Assembly (NCBI GenBank): GCA_003216535.1
Contig: QCIS01000012.1
Coordinates: 1 to 50,081 of the forward strand
Direction: 5' to 3'
DNA from: Prochlorococcus sp. AG-402-N08
GTDB lineage: Bacteria > Cyanobacteriota > Cyanobacteriia > PCC-6307 > Cyanobiaceae
DNA length: 50,081 nt
The translations under genes and the position numbers were made by a program. The notes beneath the pieces are model-generated. The model had not been told where the DNA came from. It ran no database searches and saw nothing but the letters and a program-made list of their open reading frames with translations. This document shows, one piece after another, positions 14,868 through 26,935 of the stretch. The stretch's first letter is position 1. The number at the start of each line of letters is the position of its first letter.

Positions 14868-17800
14868 ATGCCTCAAAGAGGTGATCTCAAAAAAATACTT
14901 ATTCTAGGTTCGGGTCCGATTGTTATAGGACAAGCATGTGAATTTGATTACTCTGGAACTCAAGCTTGCAAAGCTTTAAGAAATGCTGGTTATGAAATTG
15001 TCTTGATAAATTCAAATCCAGCCTCAATAATGACTGATCCTGAGATCGCGAGCAAAACATATATTGAACCATTGACTCCTGAGATTGTTTCTCAGATAAT
15101 TTTAAGAGAAAAACCTGATGCGATTCTTCCCACTATGGGAGGTCAAACAGCTTTGAATCTTGCGGTTAAATTATCAGAGTCAGATTTTTTAAAACAAAAT
15201 AATATTGAATTAATTGGCGCTGATTTAGAGGCTATTAATAAAGCTGAAGATAGAAAATTGTTTAAAGAATCGATGGAAAAAATAAATGTAAATGTTTGTC
15301 CTTCTGGGATTGCATCTAACTTGGATGAAGCTAAAGAGGTATCAAAAGAAATTAGTTCTTATCCACTTATCATAAGGCCTGCATTTACATTAGGTGGTGT
15401 AGGAGGTGGAATTGCTTTTAATCTTGAAGAATTTGTCGAGTTATGTAAATCAGGTTTAGAGGAAAGTCCAAGTAATCAAATATTGATTGAAAAATCACTT
15501 ATTGGATGGAAGGAATTTGAACTAGAGGTAATGAGAGATACTGCTGACAATGTAGTAATAATTTGCAGTATTGAAAATTTAGACCCAATGGGTGTCCACA
15601 CTGGAGATTCGATTACTGTTGCTCCTGCACAGACTTTGACTGACAAGGAGTATCAGAGATTGAGGGATTTGTCATTGAAAATCATTAGAGAGGTAGGAGT
15701 TGAAACAGGAGGGAGTAATATTCAATTTGCAATAAATCCATCTAATGGAGAAGTAATTGTCATAGAAATGAATCCCCGTGTTAGTAGATCCTCTGCTTTG
15801 GCAAGTAAAGCAACTGGATTTCCCATAGCTAAGATTGCAGCTTTATTATCTGTTGGCTACACGCTTGATGAGATTATTAATGATATTACAAAAAAAACAC
15901 CAGCATGTTTTGAGCCATCAATTGATTACGTAGTTACTAAAATTCCAAGATTTGCCTTTGAAAAGTTTAAAGGTTCTTCAAATACTTTAAGTACTGCCAT
16001 GAAATCCGTTGGTGAGTCAATGGCAATAGGTCGTTCTTTTGAAGAATCATTTCAGAAAGCATTAAGGTCATTAGAAGTGGGTGTTTTTGGATGGGAATGT
16101 GATTCACTAGATGAATTTAAAAACGAGAGTCAAATTAAAAATAGTTTAAGAAATCCTACATCTGAAAGAATTCTCTTAGTTAAAAAAGCTATGCAGCTTG
16201 GGAAAACTAATTCTTATATTCAAGAAGTTACAAATATAGATTTATGGTTTATCGAGAAATTACGTAATATTTTTAATTTTGAAAATGATTTTTTGAAAGA
16301 TAAGAAACTCTATTCTTTAAATAGGGATTTGATGTTACATGCTAAACAATTAGGCTTTTCAGATCAACAGATAGCAAAGTTAACTAATTCTGAGTTTTTT
16401 GAAGTGAGAAGATATAGAAAAATACTTAATATAATACCAATTTATAAAACTGTTGATACTTGTTCAGCAGAATTCTCATCCTCAACTCCCTATCATTATT
16501 CAACCTACGAAGAATCCTTCATTAATTTTAATTCCCAAATTTTTGATAGCGAGATTTCAGAAATTAGTAAATCAAAAAAAATTATGATTCTTGGAGGAGG
16601 TCCAAACAGAATTGGTCAGGGAATTGAATTTGATTACTGTTGTTGTCATGCTTCATATCAAGCCTCTACAAATGGTTATAAAACAATAATGGTTAATAGT
16701 AACCCAGAAACTGTATCAACAGATTATGATACTAGCGATATTTTATATTTTGAGCCCGTCACACTTGAGGATGTGCTCAACATAATAGAAGCTGAAAATC
16801 CTTTTGGTTTGATTGTTCAATTTGGAGGTCAAACTCCACTGAAATTATCATTGCCTTTATTTGAATGGCTTAAATCTAATGATGGTGTCAGGACTGGATC
16901 GAAAATTCTTGGAACTTCTCCAATATCTATCGATTTAGCAGAGGATAGAGAGGAATTTACAAAAATACTTGAAGAATTAAGTATTAGACAACCTCTAAAT
17001 GGTATTGCACGTAATCAAAATGAAGCAGAAAAAGTTGCAAAAAATATTGGGTTTCCCTTGGTTGTAAGACCTTCTTATGTTTTAGGAGGAAGGGCAATGG
17101 AAATTGTTAAAGATGAAAATGAATTATCGAGATACATCTCTGAAGCAGTTAAGGTATCGCCTGATCATCCAATCCTTCTTGATCAATATTTGCATAATGC
17201 TATTGAGATAGATGTTGATGCTTTATGCGATTCAGAGGGTTCGGTTGTAATTGCTGGTCTAATGGAACATGTGGAACCTGCAGGAATTCATTCAGGAGAT
17301 TCAGCTTGTTGTTTACCATCGATTTCTCTCTCAACATCCACAATAGAAAATGTCAGGAACTGGACTAAATTAATTGCACAAAGATTAAATGTTGTTGGTT
17401 TAATTAACTTGCAATTTGCAGTGACAAATACAAATAACAAAGAAAATAAATTATTTATTCTTGAAGCAAATCCAAGAGCATCTAGGACAGTCCCATTTGT
17501 TTCAAAAGCCATAGGTAAACCAGTTGCAAAATTAGCTACGCAGTTAATGCAAGGTTTTACATTAGAAGATGTTAATTTCACAAAAGAATTTTCTCCAAAA
17601 TATCAGGCAGTAAAAGAGGCTGTTTTACCTTTCAAAAGATTTCCTGGATCTGATGCATTACTTGGCCCTGAAATGAGATCTACTGGAGAAGTAATGGGTT
17701 TAGCTAAAGATTTTGGAATCGCTTATGCAAAGTCGGAATTGGCCGCAGGAAATGGTGTTCCATCAGAAGGAGTAGCTTTTTTATCAACAAATGATTTAGA

Positions 17801-18164
17801 TAAAATAAATCTTGAGGAAATTGCTAGAGAACTGTTGATTTTAGGATTTAAATTAATCGCAACTAGAGGTACAGCTGCATATTTGGTGAATTTAGGCATT
17901 CAAGTTGATGAAGTCCTAAAAGTTCATGAAGGCAGACCAAATATTGAAGACCTAATTCGTTCTGGACTTGTTCAATTAATAATCAATACTCCAATCGGCT
18001 CACAGGCTCTTCATGATGACACTTATTTAAGACGTGCTGCTCTAGAATATAATATTCCAACTTTTACAACTATTCCTGGAGCAAAAGCAGCCATTAAAGC
18101 AATCAAAGCTTTGCAATGTAATAAAATTGATGCTTACTCTCTACAAGAAATCCATAATTATTAA
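14868..18164 (+). CDS. carB: Carbamoyl-phosphate synthase large subunit
   Basis: 1098 aa, the usual bacterial size. Two homologous ATP-grasp halves are visible, beginning [20 protein letters not shown] (9-28) and [20 protein letters not shown] (about 571-590), each followed by GGQT and an EMNPR/EANPR metal-binding motif. The C-terminal methylglyoxal-synthase-like domain (about 950-1080, [13 protein letters not shown]) is the allosteric region that binds UMP/ornithine in other bacteria. CarB with CarA (not in this window) makes carbamoyl phosphate for pyrimidines and arginine. Divergent from the DUF3318 operon over 107 bases. The oligomerisation region (about 420-560) looks divergent, as is usual. 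Confidence 0.98.
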   Translation: MPQRGDLKKILILGSGPIVIGQACEFDYSGTQACKALRNAGYEIVLINSNPASIMTDPEIASKTYIEPLTPEIVSQIILREKPDAILPTMGGQTALNLAVKLSESDFLKQNNIELIGADLEAINKAEDRKLFKESMEKINVNVCPSGIASNLDEAKEVSKEISSYPLIIRPAFTLGGVGGGIAFNLEEFVELCKSGLEESPSNQILIEKSLIGWKEFELEVMRDTADNVVIICSIENLDPMGVHTGDSITVAPAQTLTDKEYQRLRDLSLKIIREVGVETGGSNIQFAINPSNGEVIVIEMNPRVSRSSALASKATGFPIAKIAALLSVGYTLDEIINDITKKTPACFEPSIDYVVTKIPRFAFEKFKGSSNTLSTAMKSVGESMAIGRSFEESFQKALRSLEVGVFGWECDSLDEFKNESQIKNSLRNPTSERILLVKKAMQLGKTNSYIQEVTNIDLWFIEKLRNIFNFENDFLKDKKLYSLNRDLMLHAKQLGFSDQQIAKLTNSEFFEVRRYRKILNIIPIYKTVDTCSAEFSSSTPYHYSTYEESFINFNSQIFDSEISEISKSKKIMILGGGPNRIGQGIEFDYCCCHASYQASTNGYKTIMVNSNPETVSTDYDTSDILYFEPVTLEDVLNIIEAENPFGLIVQFGGQTPLKLSLPLFEWLKSNDGVRTGSKILGTSPISIDLAEDREEFTKILEELSIRQPLNGIARNQNEAEKVAKNIGFPLVVRPSYVLGGRAMEIVKDENELSRYISEAVKVSPDHPILLDQYLHNAIEIDVDALCDSEGSVVIAGLMEHVEPAGIHSGDSACCLPSISLSTSTIENVRNWTKLIAQRLNVVGLINLQFAVTNTNNKENKLFILEANPRASRTVPFVSKAIGKPVAKLATQLMQGFTLEDVNFTKEFSPKYQAVKEAVLPFKRFPGSDALLGPEMRSTGEVMGLAKDFGIAYAKSELAAGNGVPSEGVAFLSTNDLDKINLEEIARELLILGFKLIATRGTAAYLVNLGIQVDEVLKVHEGRPNIEDLIRSGLVQLIINTPIGSQALHDDTYLRRAALEYNIPTFTTIPGAKAAIKAIKALQCNKIDAYSLQEIHNY

Positions 18165-18181
18165 AACTTACTCTAAGTTTT
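18163..18181. terminator. Hairpin at the carB / DUF6447-like convergent boundary
   Basis: AAAACTTA, loop CTC, TAAGTTTT is a perfect 8-bp stem followed by TT, giving a run of six T on the plus strand. It overlaps the stop codons of both convergent genes. AT-rich, so a weak but plausible terminator for carB. Confidence 0.45.
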
Positions 18182-18386
18182 TTAGTTCTTCTCTTAATTG
18201 ATAAGCTAAAGATTTTCGGCTAATTGAAAGTAATTTGACAGTATCTTGATGCATTTTAAGTTGTGTTTCGGCCATTTGTAATAGTTTTATAGATTCTTTT
18301 ATTTCGTTAGAAAGGTCATTTATTAAATATTTTTTTCCTTCAAAGGTTAAAACTGGATTTACAGAATCATTTGTTTTATCTTGCAT
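18168..18386 (-). CDS. Small DUF6447-like helical protein
   Basis: 72 aa. VLTFEGKKYLINDLSNEIKESI (13-34) followed by a long amphipathic helix (LLQMAETQLKMHQDTVKLLSISRKSLAYQLREELK). The FxGKxYxxxxLsxexK opening plus a heptad-like helix is the pattern of a family I know as DUF6447; that name is from memory and only moderately certain. Probably forms a coiled coil. Lies 30 bases downstream of nothing on its strand; the MsbA-like gene starts further to the right and reads toward it, so it may be the upstream member of a two-gene unit with 18417-20123 only if read-through occurs from 20123. Confidence 0.55.
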   Translation of the reverse strand: MQDKTNDSVNPVLTFEGKKYLINDLSNEIKESIKLLQMAETQLKMHQDTVKLLSISRKSLAYQLREELKNLE

Positions 18387-18416
18387 GGACTTACTCTTTT
18401 AATAAATAAAATAGGG

Positions 18417-20123
18417 TTATATTTTTTTAATCAATTGTTTTGCACATAATTCTTTATAAATTCCTGGCTTATTTATTAAGTCAATATGTTTCCCAACTTC
18501 AATGATTTCGCCTTTATCGAAAACAACTATTCTATTTGCCTCTTGCGTAGTGGCTAATCTATGAGCAATTACAATAACTGTTCTATCTTTCATAGCGCTT
18601 TTTAGCCCTTCTTGGACTTCAGATTCTGATTCTGCATCTAAAGCACTTGTGGCTTCATCTAAAAGAAGAATTGATGGATTCCCAAGTATTGCTCTTGCAA
18701 TTGCTATCCTTTGTATCTGCCCCCCTGAGAAATTTGATCCTCTTTCAGTTATCTTAGTTTCATATTTCTCAGGAAGCTTTTGAATGAAGTTATGAGCGTT
18801 CGCTTTTCTTGCTGATTCTATAACTTCATCATTAGTAAAACTTCTGCCCATTCTTATTACATCAATAATTTTTCCTGAAAACAAAAAAGGCTGTTGTTGT
18901 ACTAATGCAATGTTTTTTCTAATATCTTTTGTATTTAATAATTTGAGATTTTTATCATCAATAAAAATGTCTCCATTATTTGGAGTTATAAATTTTAATA
19001 TCAATGCCAACATTGTACTTTTACCAGCTCCAGAAGCTCCGACGAAAGCTGTGACTTCCCCTTTTTTGATTTCTAAATTGATGTTTTTAAGAACCTGATT
19101 ATCTTTTTTGTAAGCGAAATTAACATTCTTGAAACTTATTTTGCCTTGAATATTGGATATCATTGTTAAATTTTCTTTATCATCTTCGGTAGGTTCTAGA
19201 TTTATGTTTTTCAACCTTTTTATTGATGCTTCTGCCTGTTTATAGTCATTAAAATTTGTACTTATATGGCTTATTGGATCAATAAGCATTAATATTGCTG
19301 CAAAAAAACTACTAAATTCTTCGCTTGTTAGAAGGCCTAGATTGATTCTTGCGGCTCCTAAACCTAATATTGCTAATATTCCAAATGCTTCAACAAATCC
19401 AACAACTGGATGTTGAAATGCAAGTAGTTTTAATGTTTTATATTTTGCTTTTTTATTTGTACTTAATCTTTTATAAAATCTTTTCTCAATCCAATTTTCT
19501 GCAGCAAAAGATCTTATTGTGGACATTCCGTTTATAGATTCACCTATTAAACCTGCTAAATTACTTGTTGATTCTTGACTTTTTTCGGATGCTTTTAAAA
19601 CTCTTCTTCCAAAACTGTTAACTGAAAGAATAATCAATGGTGCTAAAACGAAAGTTGATACTGTTAGTGACCAGTCTAAATAAAACATATATATTATTAC
19701 CGCTAACAACTGTAAAGTGCATGGAATAGTATCTTGAGCTGTTTTATAAATAACTTCGCTTACCCTGTCTGCATCTTCTGTAAGTCTATATGTGATATCT
19801 CCGGCTGAAATCTTTTCAACAGAATTCATCTTTATTTTTTGAATTCTGCTAAATAAATTTCCTCTCATCACTTCACTAATTTCTAAAGATGGTTTTGCTA
19901 TGAATACATCCTGTCCAAATTGAGCAGTTTTCTGAACTAAAAATACAAATAAAGACTTAATTATTATGCTAGAAACTTTTGAGAGATCACCTGAACCAAT
20001 TGCTGGAATTAAGTTTCCAGCTAAATAAGCTAATAAAGGCCAACAAGCTACGTAAATAAGCATGCATATAAAACCCTTGATAAACCTATTTGAATACGGT
20101 CTGACTGGTGGTATTAATCTCAA
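18417..20123 (-). CDS. ABC exporter, MsbA-like (fused membrane and ATPase domains)
   Basis: 568 aa half-transporter. Six TM helices lie in residues 15-290, with the ENWIEKRFYKR intracellular loop. The nucleotide-binding domain follows: Walker A GASGAGKST (362-370), Q-loop LVQQQPFLFSG, signature FSGGQIQR (465-472), Walker B ILLLDEATSALD (485-496) and H-loop AHRLAT. The family exports lipids, lipid A or hydrophobic drugs as a homodimer. Closest in style to MsbA/HlyB-like lipid flippases of cyanobacteria; the ligand is not readable. The DUF6447-like gene lies 30 bases downstream on the same strand. Divergent from the S4 gene. Confidence 0.9.
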   Translation of the reverse strand: MRLIPPVRPYSNRFIKGFICMLIYVACWPLLAYLAGNLIPAIGSGDLSKVSSIIIKSLFVFLVQKTAQFGQDVFIAKPSLEISEVMRGNLFSRIQKIKMNSVEKISAGDITYRLTEDADRVSEVIYKTAQDTIPCTLQLLAVIIYMFYLDWSLTVSTFVLAPLIILSVNSFGRRVLKASEKSQESTSNLAGLIGESINGMSTIRSFAAENWIEKRFYKRLSTNKKAKYKTLKLLAFQHPVVGFVEAFGILAILGLGAARINLGLLTSEEFSSFFAAILMLIDPISHISTNFNDYKQAEASIKRLKNINLEPTEDDKENLTMISNIQGKISFKNVNFAYKKDNQVLKNINLEIKKGEVTAFVGASGAGKSTMLALILKFITPNNGDIFIDDKNLKLLNTKDIRKNIALVQQQPFLFSGKIIDVIRMGRSFTNDEVIESARKANAHNFIQKLPEKYETKITERGSNFSGGQIQRIAIARAILGNPSILLLDEATSALDAESESEVQEGLKSAMKDRTVIVIAHRLATTQEANRIVVFDKGEIIEVGKHIDLINKPGIYKELCAKQLIKKI

Positions 20124-20181
20124 GATATTATATATTTAGTTGTTTATCCTACTTTATCAATATCTTTGGGTATAAAAAACA

Positions 20182-20358
20182 ATGAAATTGGATCAATTCT
20201 TAAAATGGAAAAATTTGGTATCTTCTGGTGGCGAAGCAAAAATTTTTATTAAATCCGGTTCTGTCAAAGTTAATGGTGTAATTGAGACTAGGAGAGGAAG
20301 GAAGTTAAACAAGGGTGATAAAGTAATATTTCTAAAAAATGAATTAATTTTTGAATAG
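20182..20358 (+). CDS. Small S4-domain RNA-binding protein (YbcJ/YaaA-like)
   Basis: A 58 aa stand-alone S4 domain: MKLDQFLKWKNLVSSGGEAK, then FIKSGSVKVNGVIETRRGRKLNKGD and VIFLKNELIFE. The order (K-L-x-Q-F-L-K, GGxAK, V-N-G-x-x-E-T-R-R-G-R-K-L) is that of the YbcJ/YaaA family of small RNA-binding proteins thought to act on rRNA or ribosomes. ATG at 20182. Divergent from the ABC exporter gene and 52 bases upstream of tpiA on the same strand. Confidence 0.85.
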   Translation: MKLDQFLKWKNLVSSGGEAKIFIKSGSVKVNGVIETRRGRKLNKGDKVIFLKNELIFE

Positions 20359-20398
20359 TTAGCTTATTCAACTCACTTTGTATTAGTATATTTTTCTT

Positions 20399-20403
20399 GG
20401 AGA
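20399..20403 (+). promoter_or_regulatory. Ribosome binding site GGAGA for tpiA
   Basis: GGAGA sits 7 bases before TTG 20411. It is one of few strong Shine-Dalgarno sequences here and fixes the non-ATG start of tpiA. Confidence 0.6.
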
Positions 20404-20410
20404 TAGTATT

Positions 20411-21136
20411 TTGAGAAAATCTGTAATTGCTGGTAATTGGAAGATGCACATGACTTGTGCTGAAGCTAAATCATATTTAGAAGAGTTTATTCCTTTAATA
20501 AAAAACATAAAAGACGATCGTAAAGTTGTTATTGCTCCACCTTTTACAGCTATTTCAACGTTTTCTGATCATTCTGATTTTGATTATTTAGATATTTCTA
20601 GTCAAAATATTCATTGGGAAGATCAAGGTGCATTTACTGCAGAAATATCTCCAAAAATGCTTCTTGAACATGGCGTCTCATATGCAATCGTTGGACATAG
20701 TGAACCAAGAAAATATTTTAGTGAAAGTGACGAACAAATTAATAAAAGAGCAGTTTTTGCTCAATCTAGTGGACTTATTCCAATAGTTTGTGTAGGAGAA
20801 ACATTAGAACAAAGAGAGAGAGGAGAAGCTGTTAGAGTTATTACTAGGCAGGTTGAACAAGGATTAGAAAATACAGATCCATCTAATTTAATTGTTGCCT
20901 ACGAACCAATATGGGCTATTGGTACTGGTAAAACGTGCGAGGCAGAAGACGCTAATAAGATATGTTCTTTGATTAGGAAATTAATAGGTTTTGATGATTT
21001 AATTATTCAATATGGAGGATCAGTTAAACCTAATAATATTGACGAAATCATGTCAATGAGTGATATAGATGGGGTGTTAGTCGGAGGGGCTTCATTAGAT
21101 CCGAATAGTTTTGCGAGAATTGCAAATTATAAATAA
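20411..21136 (+). CDS. tpiA: Triosephosphate isomerase
   Basis: 241 aa, full length. Substrate loop GNWKMH (8-13) with the catalytic lysine, [12 protein letters not shown] (about 93-104) with the catalytic histidine, [13 protein letters not shown] (about 163-175) with the catalytic glutamate and flexible loop 6, and GGSVKPNN near the C-terminus for phosphate binding. It interconverts dihydroxyacetone phosphate and glyceraldehyde 3-phosphate in glycolysis and the Calvin cycle. TTG start at 20411 supported by GGAGA 7 bases upstream. The 3' end overlaps folP by 26 bases, so the two form an operon. Confidence 0.97.
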   Translation: MRKSVIAGNWKMHMTCAEAKSYLEEFIPLIKNIKDDRKVVIAPPFTAISTFSDHSDFDYLDISSQNIHWEDQGAFTAEISPKMLLEHGVSYAIVGHSEPRKYFSESDEQINKRAVFAQSSGLIPIVCVGETLEQRERGEAVRVITRQVEQGLENTDPSNLIVAYEPIWAIGTGKTCEAEDANKICSLIRKLIGFDDLIIQYGGSVKPNNIDEIMSMSDIDGVLVGGASLDPNSFARIANYK

Positions 21137-21965
21137 GAAAAATCCATGGCCAAAAGGCTGGGGCCAAAAAACTTCAATTATGGGAGTTATTAATTTAACT
21201 CCTGATTCATTTAGTGATGGTGGGGAATTAAACTCTTCAAAAAAAGTTTTAGATCAAGTAAATCATTTCTTGAGTAATGGTGTTGATGTTATTGATCTTG
21301 GTGCTCAAAGTACGAGACCTGGGGCTGAAGAAGTTGGATCTAGTATAGAAATAAAGAGATTGATCCCATATCTAAAATTAATAAAATCTGAATATCCAGA
21401 TGTTTTAATTTCTATTGATACTTTTAATTCTGAAGTAGCTTATGAAGCTCTGTTAAATGGTGCAAATTGGATAAATGATGTTACTGGAGGAAGAAGAGAT
21501 ATAAAAATTTTAGATGTTGCATCAAAATTCAACTGTCCATTCGTCATAACTCATAGTCGTGGTAATAGTCAAAATATGAATCAACTATCTAATTACCAGA
21601 ATGTATTGAGTGATGTTAATTGCTCGCTTGATAATTTAATAAAGAATGCTTTAGAAAAAAAAATATCTGAAAGAAATATAATAGTGGATCCAGGAATTGG
21701 TTTTTCAAAGGATATTATGCATAATTTGGAAATCTTGAGAAACTTAGATGTATTTAAAAAATGGAATTTGCCAATTTTGATAGGTGCATCTAGGAAGAGA
21801 TTTATAGGAGAAATTTTGAATGAGAAAAATCCAAAAGAAAGGGATATAGGAACACTTGCTATAAGTTGTCTTTGTTCTCAATTTAATATTGATATGGTGA
21901 GAGTTCACAACGTTAAACTAAATTATCAAATCTTGAAAGTAGCAGATAGGATTTACAGAAAATAA
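21111..21965 (+). CDS. folP: Dihydropteroate synthase
   Basis: 284 aa TIM-barrel enzyme: [15 protein letters not shown] (about 24-38), [14 protein letters not shown] (about 63-76), INDVTGG (about 122-128), DPGIGFSKD (about 195-203) and [11 protein letters not shown] (about 224-234). It condenses pABA with dihydropterin pyrophosphate in folate synthesis. The canonical HMRG loop reads THSRGN, a tolerated variant. No ATG exists ahead of the core; I use TTG 21111, and TTG 21120 is an alternative. Either start lies within the 3' end of tpiA, so translation is coupled. Ends 8 bases from the convergent chlH stop. Confidence 0.95.
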   Translation: MRELQIINKKNPWPKGWGQKTSIMGVINLTPDSFSDGGELNSSKKVLDQVNHFLSNGVDVIDLGAQSTRPGAEEVGSSIEIKRLIPYLKLIKSEYPDVLISIDTFNSEVAYEALLNGANWINDVTGGRRDIKILDVASKFNCPFVITHSRGNSQNMNQLSNYQNVLSDVNCSLDNLIKNALEKKISERNIIVDPGIGFSKDIMHNLEILRNLDVFKKWNLPILIGASRKRFIGEILNEKNPKERDIGTLAISCLCSQFNIDMVRVHNVKLNYQILKVADRIYRK

Positions 21966-21973
21966 TAAATTTA

Positions 21974-24900
21974 TTATTCTTTAACGCCTTCGATTTTATC
22001 TTCTACCTCTTGGTATAGTTCTTTCAACTGTTCTATATTCTCATCTGAAGTTTCCCAATATCCCCTACCATTGACTTCTAGTAATGTTCCAACAATTCTT
22101 CTGAAACTATTAGGATTAAGATCCATTAATCTTTTCCTCATCTCTTCGTCATTTATAAATGTTTCATTAGTTTCTTCATATACAAAATTATCTACTTGAC
22201 CACTTGTCGCACTCCAACCCAGGGTGTAATTAAGTCTGTTAGAAAGTTCTCTAACTCCTTCGTAACCAGATTTAAGCATACCTTCATACCACTTTGGATT
22301 TAAAAGTTTTGTTCTTGAGTCTAATCTGATAGTTTCTCCAAGTGTTCTAACTTGCGCATTAGAAGTGGTAGTGTCAGCTATGTAGCTACTTGGTTCTTTT
22401 CCGTCATCTCTTAATGTCTTGATCAATTTTGTTGGATCCGAATCAAAATAATGACTTACATCTGTTAATGAAATCTCTGAAGAGTCAAGGTTTTGAAATG
22501 TAACATCTGCTGTTTTCATTACTGACTCAAATACCTCTCTTTTTTGATTCATCTCACCTGGATTATCGGCATTAAAAGCATAAGTTTTGCGTGATAAATA
22601 CATTTCTTGTAATTCATTTTCTTCCTCCCATGTTGAATTTTCTACGGCTAAATTAACATTTGAACTGTAACTTCCACTTGCATTAGAGAATACTCTCGCT
22701 GAAGCTTCTCTGATAGAAGTGCCTTCTTTTTCTGCTTGTTCAAGTGAATGTTTCCTTACAAAATTAGATTCCAAAGGTTCATCAGCCTCAGCTGCTAATT
22801 TAACTGCCTGATCTATTAATGCCATTTGATTGATAAATAGATCTCTAAATACTCCTGAACAATTAACTACTACATCTATTCTTGGTCTACCTAATTCCTC
22901 TAAAGGGATTAATTCTAGTTTGTTAATTCTTCCAACAGAATCTGGTTTTGGTTTTACTCCAACAAACCATAAGATTTGTGCCAGTGATTCTCCATAGGTT
23001 TTGATGTTATCAGTACCCCATAAAACACAAGCTATTGTTTCAGGCCAGGTCCCTTGCTCTTCCTTTTGTCTTTCAATTAATTTGTCAACGACCGACTTTG
23101 CTGCAGCTACTGCTGCTGTAGTTGGGATTGATTGAGGATCAAGTGCATGGATATTTTTACCACTGGGCAAAACACCTGGATTTCTTATGGGATCTCCACC
23201 TGGTCCAGGTAAAACATAATTTCCATCCAATGCTTTAATGAGGCTATCCATTTCTTTGTCTGCGCAGACCTGTTCAAGACAGAAAAGTAAGTAATCAAAT
23301 AATTTATTTAATTCCTTCTGATTAACTTCATTAAATCCATTTAATCTGCAGACTCTTAGCCAAGGGGTAGGTAGATTTAGACCGAAAACTTTAAGTAAAT
23401 CAAAAAGTTTGGAAAGAAGTGATTTTTCTAAATAAACTCTGCCATCAACAATTTTTAAAGAGTTGACCATCGCAAAAATCGACTCTCTTGCTGTATTTAT
23501 GATTTTTTCATTTAACTCTACAAATTTTAGTTCACCTTTATTATTACCATCATAAATTTGTTCAATAGTTAAACCCATGGATTCTGCGAGTAATCCAGGA
23601 AGAGATCTTAATCCTTCTTGTTCTCTCTCTAAAGATGCAATATTTACAAGTGTTGCAACAGCTTCTTCTGCTGTTGGAGCTTCTCCAATAGTATGAAGAC
23701 CGCAAGGTAATAATCTACTTTCAATTTCCATCAACTGCTTATAGACATTACCAACGAATAAATCTCTTTCATCTATTGAAAGTTCTTCTACGTCTTTTGA
23801 AGGAAGCTCTACATCTTTGTCAAGGTTGCATTGTTTAGAAGTCTCAACTATTGCATTAACAATTTGAATTCCCCTACTATTTTCTCTTAGTTGTTGGTAA
23901 GAACCAACGAGTTCACTTAGTTCTTTAAGTCCTTTGTAGAGTCCTGCATTTTCGGCTGGAGGAGTGAGATAACTAATAGTAGAAGCATATCCTCTTCTCT
24001 TAGCAATTGTTGCTTCAGAGGGATTATTCGCGGCATAGTAATACAAATTAGGCAATGATCCGATTAGAGAATCCGGATAGCAAGTTTCACTCATGCCCAT
24101 TTGTTTCCCAGGCATAAACTCAAGTGAGCCGTGAGTTCCAAAATGAAGAACAGCATCAGCCCCCCAGATTTTTTCTACATACGTGTAATAAGCAGCAAAA
24201 CCATGATGAGGACTTGCACTTCTTGAATATAGTAACCTCATTGGATCACCTTCATAACCGAATGTAGGTTGAACTCCTATAAAAACATTTCCAAAATGTT
24301 TTCCATAGATAAGAAGGTTTTGTCCGTCACTATTTAGGTTCCCAGGAGGTTTACCCCAATTCTCTTCAAGTCTTTGTGAATATGGTGTGAACTCTTCGTA
24401 TTCTTTTACTGACATCTTATGAGCAATATTTAACTCTGGAGAGCCATCCATCGCTTCAGGATTATTAATTACTTTTTCCATTAATTCTTTTGAATTACTT
24501 GGAAGTTCATCTATTTGATATCCTTTCGATTTCATTTCAAGGAGAACTCTATAAATTGAGCCGAAAACATTTAAGTAAGCCGCTGTACCAACATTTCCTT
24601 TGTCTGGTGGAAAACTAAATACTGTAATGGCTAATTTTTTGTCCTTTCTTTTTTTAACTCTTAAAGTTGACCATTTTATGGCTCTTTCAGCGATTACATC
24701 AACTCGATCTTGGAGCGTATGCGCCTTACCTGTAGCATCATCACGACCTGAAAGAATAATAGGTTCAATAGCACCATCAAGCTCTGGAATTGCAATCTGA
24801 AGTGCTACCTGTACTGGGTGTAAACCTAGATCACTATCTTCCCATTCTTGTGTTGTCTGGAAGACTAATGGGAGTGCAACCATATAGGGTCTGTTTAGCC

Positions 24901-25984
24901 TTTTTAGAGCTTCAATAGCTCTAGGATGGTCTTGTCTTGCTGGCCCACCAACCAATGCAAATCCTGTTAGAGATACAACTCCATCTACAATAGGTTGATC
25001 TTTATTTATGGAATCAAAATAGAATTCATTAACTGGCTTAGAAAAATCTAAACCCCCACAGAAGATAGGAAGTACTCTCGCACCTCTGTATTCCAATTCT
25101 TGAATAACGGCAACGTAGTGAGCATCATCTCCGGTAACAATATGACTTCTTTGAAGAACTAAACCTATCGTTGGATCATTGTCATCTTTGGGATTTATAT
25201 CTTTCCTATTATTCTCCCAATTTTGATAATCTTTAAGATTTTCAAACATGCAAGGCGCAAGAGGATGCCAAATTCCTAAATCTGGGAATGTTTCAGGATC
25301 TTGTATTTTGAATTCTTCTATTTGATCTTTTATGCTCTCTGAAACTGCATACTTTTCAGAAATCATTAACAAGAAGTTTTTTAAGTTTTCAGTAGTTCCA
25401 CCTAACCAGTACTGAAAACTCAAAATGAATGTTCTAGCATCTTGAGCTTTTTCTACTGGTAGATATTTAAGTATTGAAGGTAGTGTATTTAGTAACTTCA
25501 ACATTGAATCTTGGAAGCTTGCTCCATCAGATTCTTTTTTCTTTTTTATTAAATCTCCAATAATACTTTTAGATTGACCAAGTTGTGCCATACTAAATGA
25601 ACCCAACTTATTTAATCTCATTACCTCTGGCATAGAGGGAAAAATAATTGAGGCTTTAAGCTTATCTTTATATGGAGATACTGCATCAACTACTTTTTGA
25701 GCAAGATCTTCGATGAAAATTAAGGAAGCAACAAATATATCAGCATTAGCTATATCTTCTTTAAAATCTTCAAAATTACTTTCATTTCTAAGTTCTTCGA
25801 TAAGATAACCACTAAGGTCTATACCTATTGGTCCATTCATCTTATTTATTGACTTTGCTGCTTCCGTTAGGGAATTTTGGTATTGTGGCTCAAGGACAAC
25901 ATAAACTGCTTTTATTACAACTTTGTGTTTGTTATCCTCAACAGGAGATACTCTGCGGTTTGCTGAGCGGACCTGCGTAAACAT
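21974..25984 (-). CDS. chlH: Magnesium chelatase subunit H
   Basis: 1336 aa, the expected length for the large porphyrin-binding subunit. Recognisable regions: N-terminal [23 protein letters not shown], a middle part with [25 protein letters not shown] (about 276-300) and [24 protein letters not shown] (about 619-642), and [23 protein letters not shown] (about 990-1012). With ChlI and ChlD (not in this window) it inserts Mg into protoporphyrin IX, the branch point to chlorophyll. C-terminal [15 protein letters not shown] is also conserved. Divergent from dapB over 101 bases and convergent with folP. Confidence 0.98.
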   Translation of the reverse strand: MFTQVRSANRRVSPVEDNKHKVVIKAVYVVLEPQYQNSLTEAAKSINKMNGPIGIDLSGYLIEELRNESNFEDFKEDIANADIFVASLIFIEDLAQKVVDAVSPYKDKLKASIIFPSMPEVMRLNKLGSFSMAQLGQSKSIIGDLIKKKKESDGASFQDSMLKLLNTLPSILKYLPVEKAQDARTFILSFQYWLGGTTENLKNFLLMISEKYAVSESIKDQIEEFKIQDPETFPDLGIWHPLAPCMFENLKDYQNWENNRKDINPKDDNDPTIGLVLQRSHIVTGDDAHYVAVIQELEYRGARVLPIFCGGLDFSKPVNEFYFDSINKDQPIVDGVVSLTGFALVGGPARQDHPRAIEALKRLNRPYMVALPLVFQTTQEWEDSDLGLHPVQVALQIAIPELDGAIEPIILSGRDDATGKAHTLQDRVDVIAERAIKWSTLRVKKRKDKKLAITVFSFPPDKGNVGTAAYLNVFGSIYRVLLEMKSKGYQIDELPSNSKELMEKVINNPEAMDGSPELNIAHKMSVKEYEEFTPYSQRLEENWGKPPGNLNSDGQNLLIYGKHFGNVFIGVQPTFGYEGDPMRLLYSRSASPHHGFAAYYTYVEKIWGADAVLHFGTHGSLEFMPGKQMGMSETCYPDSLIGSLPNLYYYAANNPSEATIAKRRGYASTISYLTPPAENAGLYKGLKELSELVGSYQQLRENSRGIQIVNAIVETSKQCNLDKDVELPSKDVEELSIDERDLFVGNVYKQLMEIESRLLPCGLHTIGEAPTAEEAVATLVNIASLEREQEGLRSLPGLLAESMGLTIEQIYDGNNKGELKFVELNEKIINTARESIFAMVNSLKIVDGRVYLEKSLLSKLFDLLKVFGLNLPTPWLRVCRLNGFNEVNQKELNKLFDYLLFCLEQVCADKEMDSLIKALDGNYVLPGPGGDPIRNPGVLPSGKNIHALDPQSIPTTAAVAAAKSVVDKLIERQKEEQGTWPETIACVLWGTDNIKTYGESLAQILWFVGVKPKPDSVGRINKLELIPLEELGRPRIDVVVNCSGVFRDLFINQMALIDQAVKLAAEADEPLESNFVRKHSLEQAEKEGTSIREASARVFSNASGSYSSNVNLAVENSTWEEENELQEMYLSRKTYAFNADNPGEMNQKREVFESVMKTADVTFQNLDSSEISLTDVSHYFDSDPTKLIKTLRDDGKEPSSYIADTTTSNAQVRTLGETIRLDSRTKLLNPKWYEGMLKSGYEGVRELSNRLNYTLGWSATSGQVDNFVYEETNETFINDEEMRKRLMDLNPNSFRRIVGTLLEVNGRGYWETSDENIEQLKELYQEVEDKIEGVKE

Positions 25985-26085
25985 TGATTTTATTTAAGTA
26001 TTTCTACCAGCCTACGAATGAAAAGACGTTATTGTGTGCAATATAAATAGCGTGTAACAACCTTTAAAAAAAAATTTTTACAAAA

Positions 26086-26934
26086 ATGATTGAAAATTCT
26101 CAAAAACCAATACCAGTACTTGTATCTGGAGCTTTGGGCAGAATGGGTAGCGAAGTTGTGAATGCCGTATTAAATTCTACAGATTGTGAACTTGTTGCAG
26201 CAATTGACATAAATGAAAAGAACAATGGCTCAAATATTTCTGAATTATTGAAAGTAAAAAATTGTAATGTTTTTGTTTCTAATGATTTTGAAGGAACTTT
26301 ATGTTCTGTTAGTCAAAACTATAGAAATGAAAATATCAAACCTGTTCTGGTTGATTTTACTCACCCTGATTCTGTATATGAAAATACCAGATCAGCTATC
26401 GCATACGGTATTTCACCTGTGGTCGGAACCACAGGACTTTCTCCTTCGCAAATAAAAGACTTATCTATTTTTGTTCAGAAGGCATCCGTTGGTTGTGCAA
26501 TAATTCCTAATTTTTCAGTAGGAATGGTTCTTCTTCAGCAGGCAGCATCTGTTGCCGCAAGGTTTTATGACAATATTGAATTAATAGAGATGCATCATAA
26601 TCAAAAAGCTGATTCTCCTAGTGGGACTTGTATAAAAACTGCAGAAATGATTGAAGAATATCCAAAAAAATTTAATCAGAATTTAGTAAAAGATTCTGAG
26701 TCATTGAAAGGTGTACGGGGTGGGCTAAGAGATTCAGGAATTAATATACATTCTGTACGATTACCAGGATTGCTCGCTCATCAGTTAGTAATTATGGGAT
26801 CTCCAGGTGAAACTTACACAATTAAGCATGACACTATTGATAGAAAAGCATATATGCCAGGAGTTTTACAGGCTATTAAAAAAATAGGTAATTATGAAAC
26901 TTTAGTTTACGGACTTGAAAAATTGATTTTTTAA
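26086..26934 (+). CDS. dapB: 4-hydroxy-tetrahydrodipicolinate reductase
   Basis: 282 aa. N-terminal [10 protein letters not shown] (15-24) is the NAD(P)H-binding loop, VVGTTGLS (about 112-119) the conserved central strand, and [13 protein letters not shown] (about 169-181) the catalytic histidine-lysine segment with the substrate-binding SGT. It reduces the dihydrodipicolinate precursor in lysine and peptidoglycan synthesis. ATG start; the stop lies one base before the next ATG, so it is co-transcribed with the following membrane protein and perhaps the UbiH-like gene. Confidence 0.97.
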   Translation: MIENSQKPIPVLVSGALGRMGSEVVNAVLNSTDCELVAAIDINEKNNGSNISELLKVKNCNVFVSNDFEGTLCSVSQNYRNENIKPVLVDFTHPDSVYENTRSAIAYGISPVVGTTGLSPSQIKDLSIFVQKASVGCAIIPNFSVGMVLLQQAASVAARFYDNIELIEMHHNQKADSPSGTCIKTAEMIEEYPKKFNQNLVKDSESLKGVRGGLRDSGINIHSVRLPGLLAHQLVIMGSPGETYTIKHDTIDRKAYMPGVLQAIKKIGNYETLVYGLEKLIF

Positions 26935-26935
26935 A

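Noticed and set aside
21961-21978. 18-base AT palindrome between the folP and chlH stops
   Set aside because: It is made only of A and T (AATAATAAA/TTTATTATT), so it is weak, and such symmetry is common by chance in this DNA.
25985-26085. Imperfect inverted repeat GTTATTGTGTGC ... GCGTGTAACAAC between chlH and dapB
   Set aside because: Only 7 of 12 positions are complementary, so it is not convincing as an operator.
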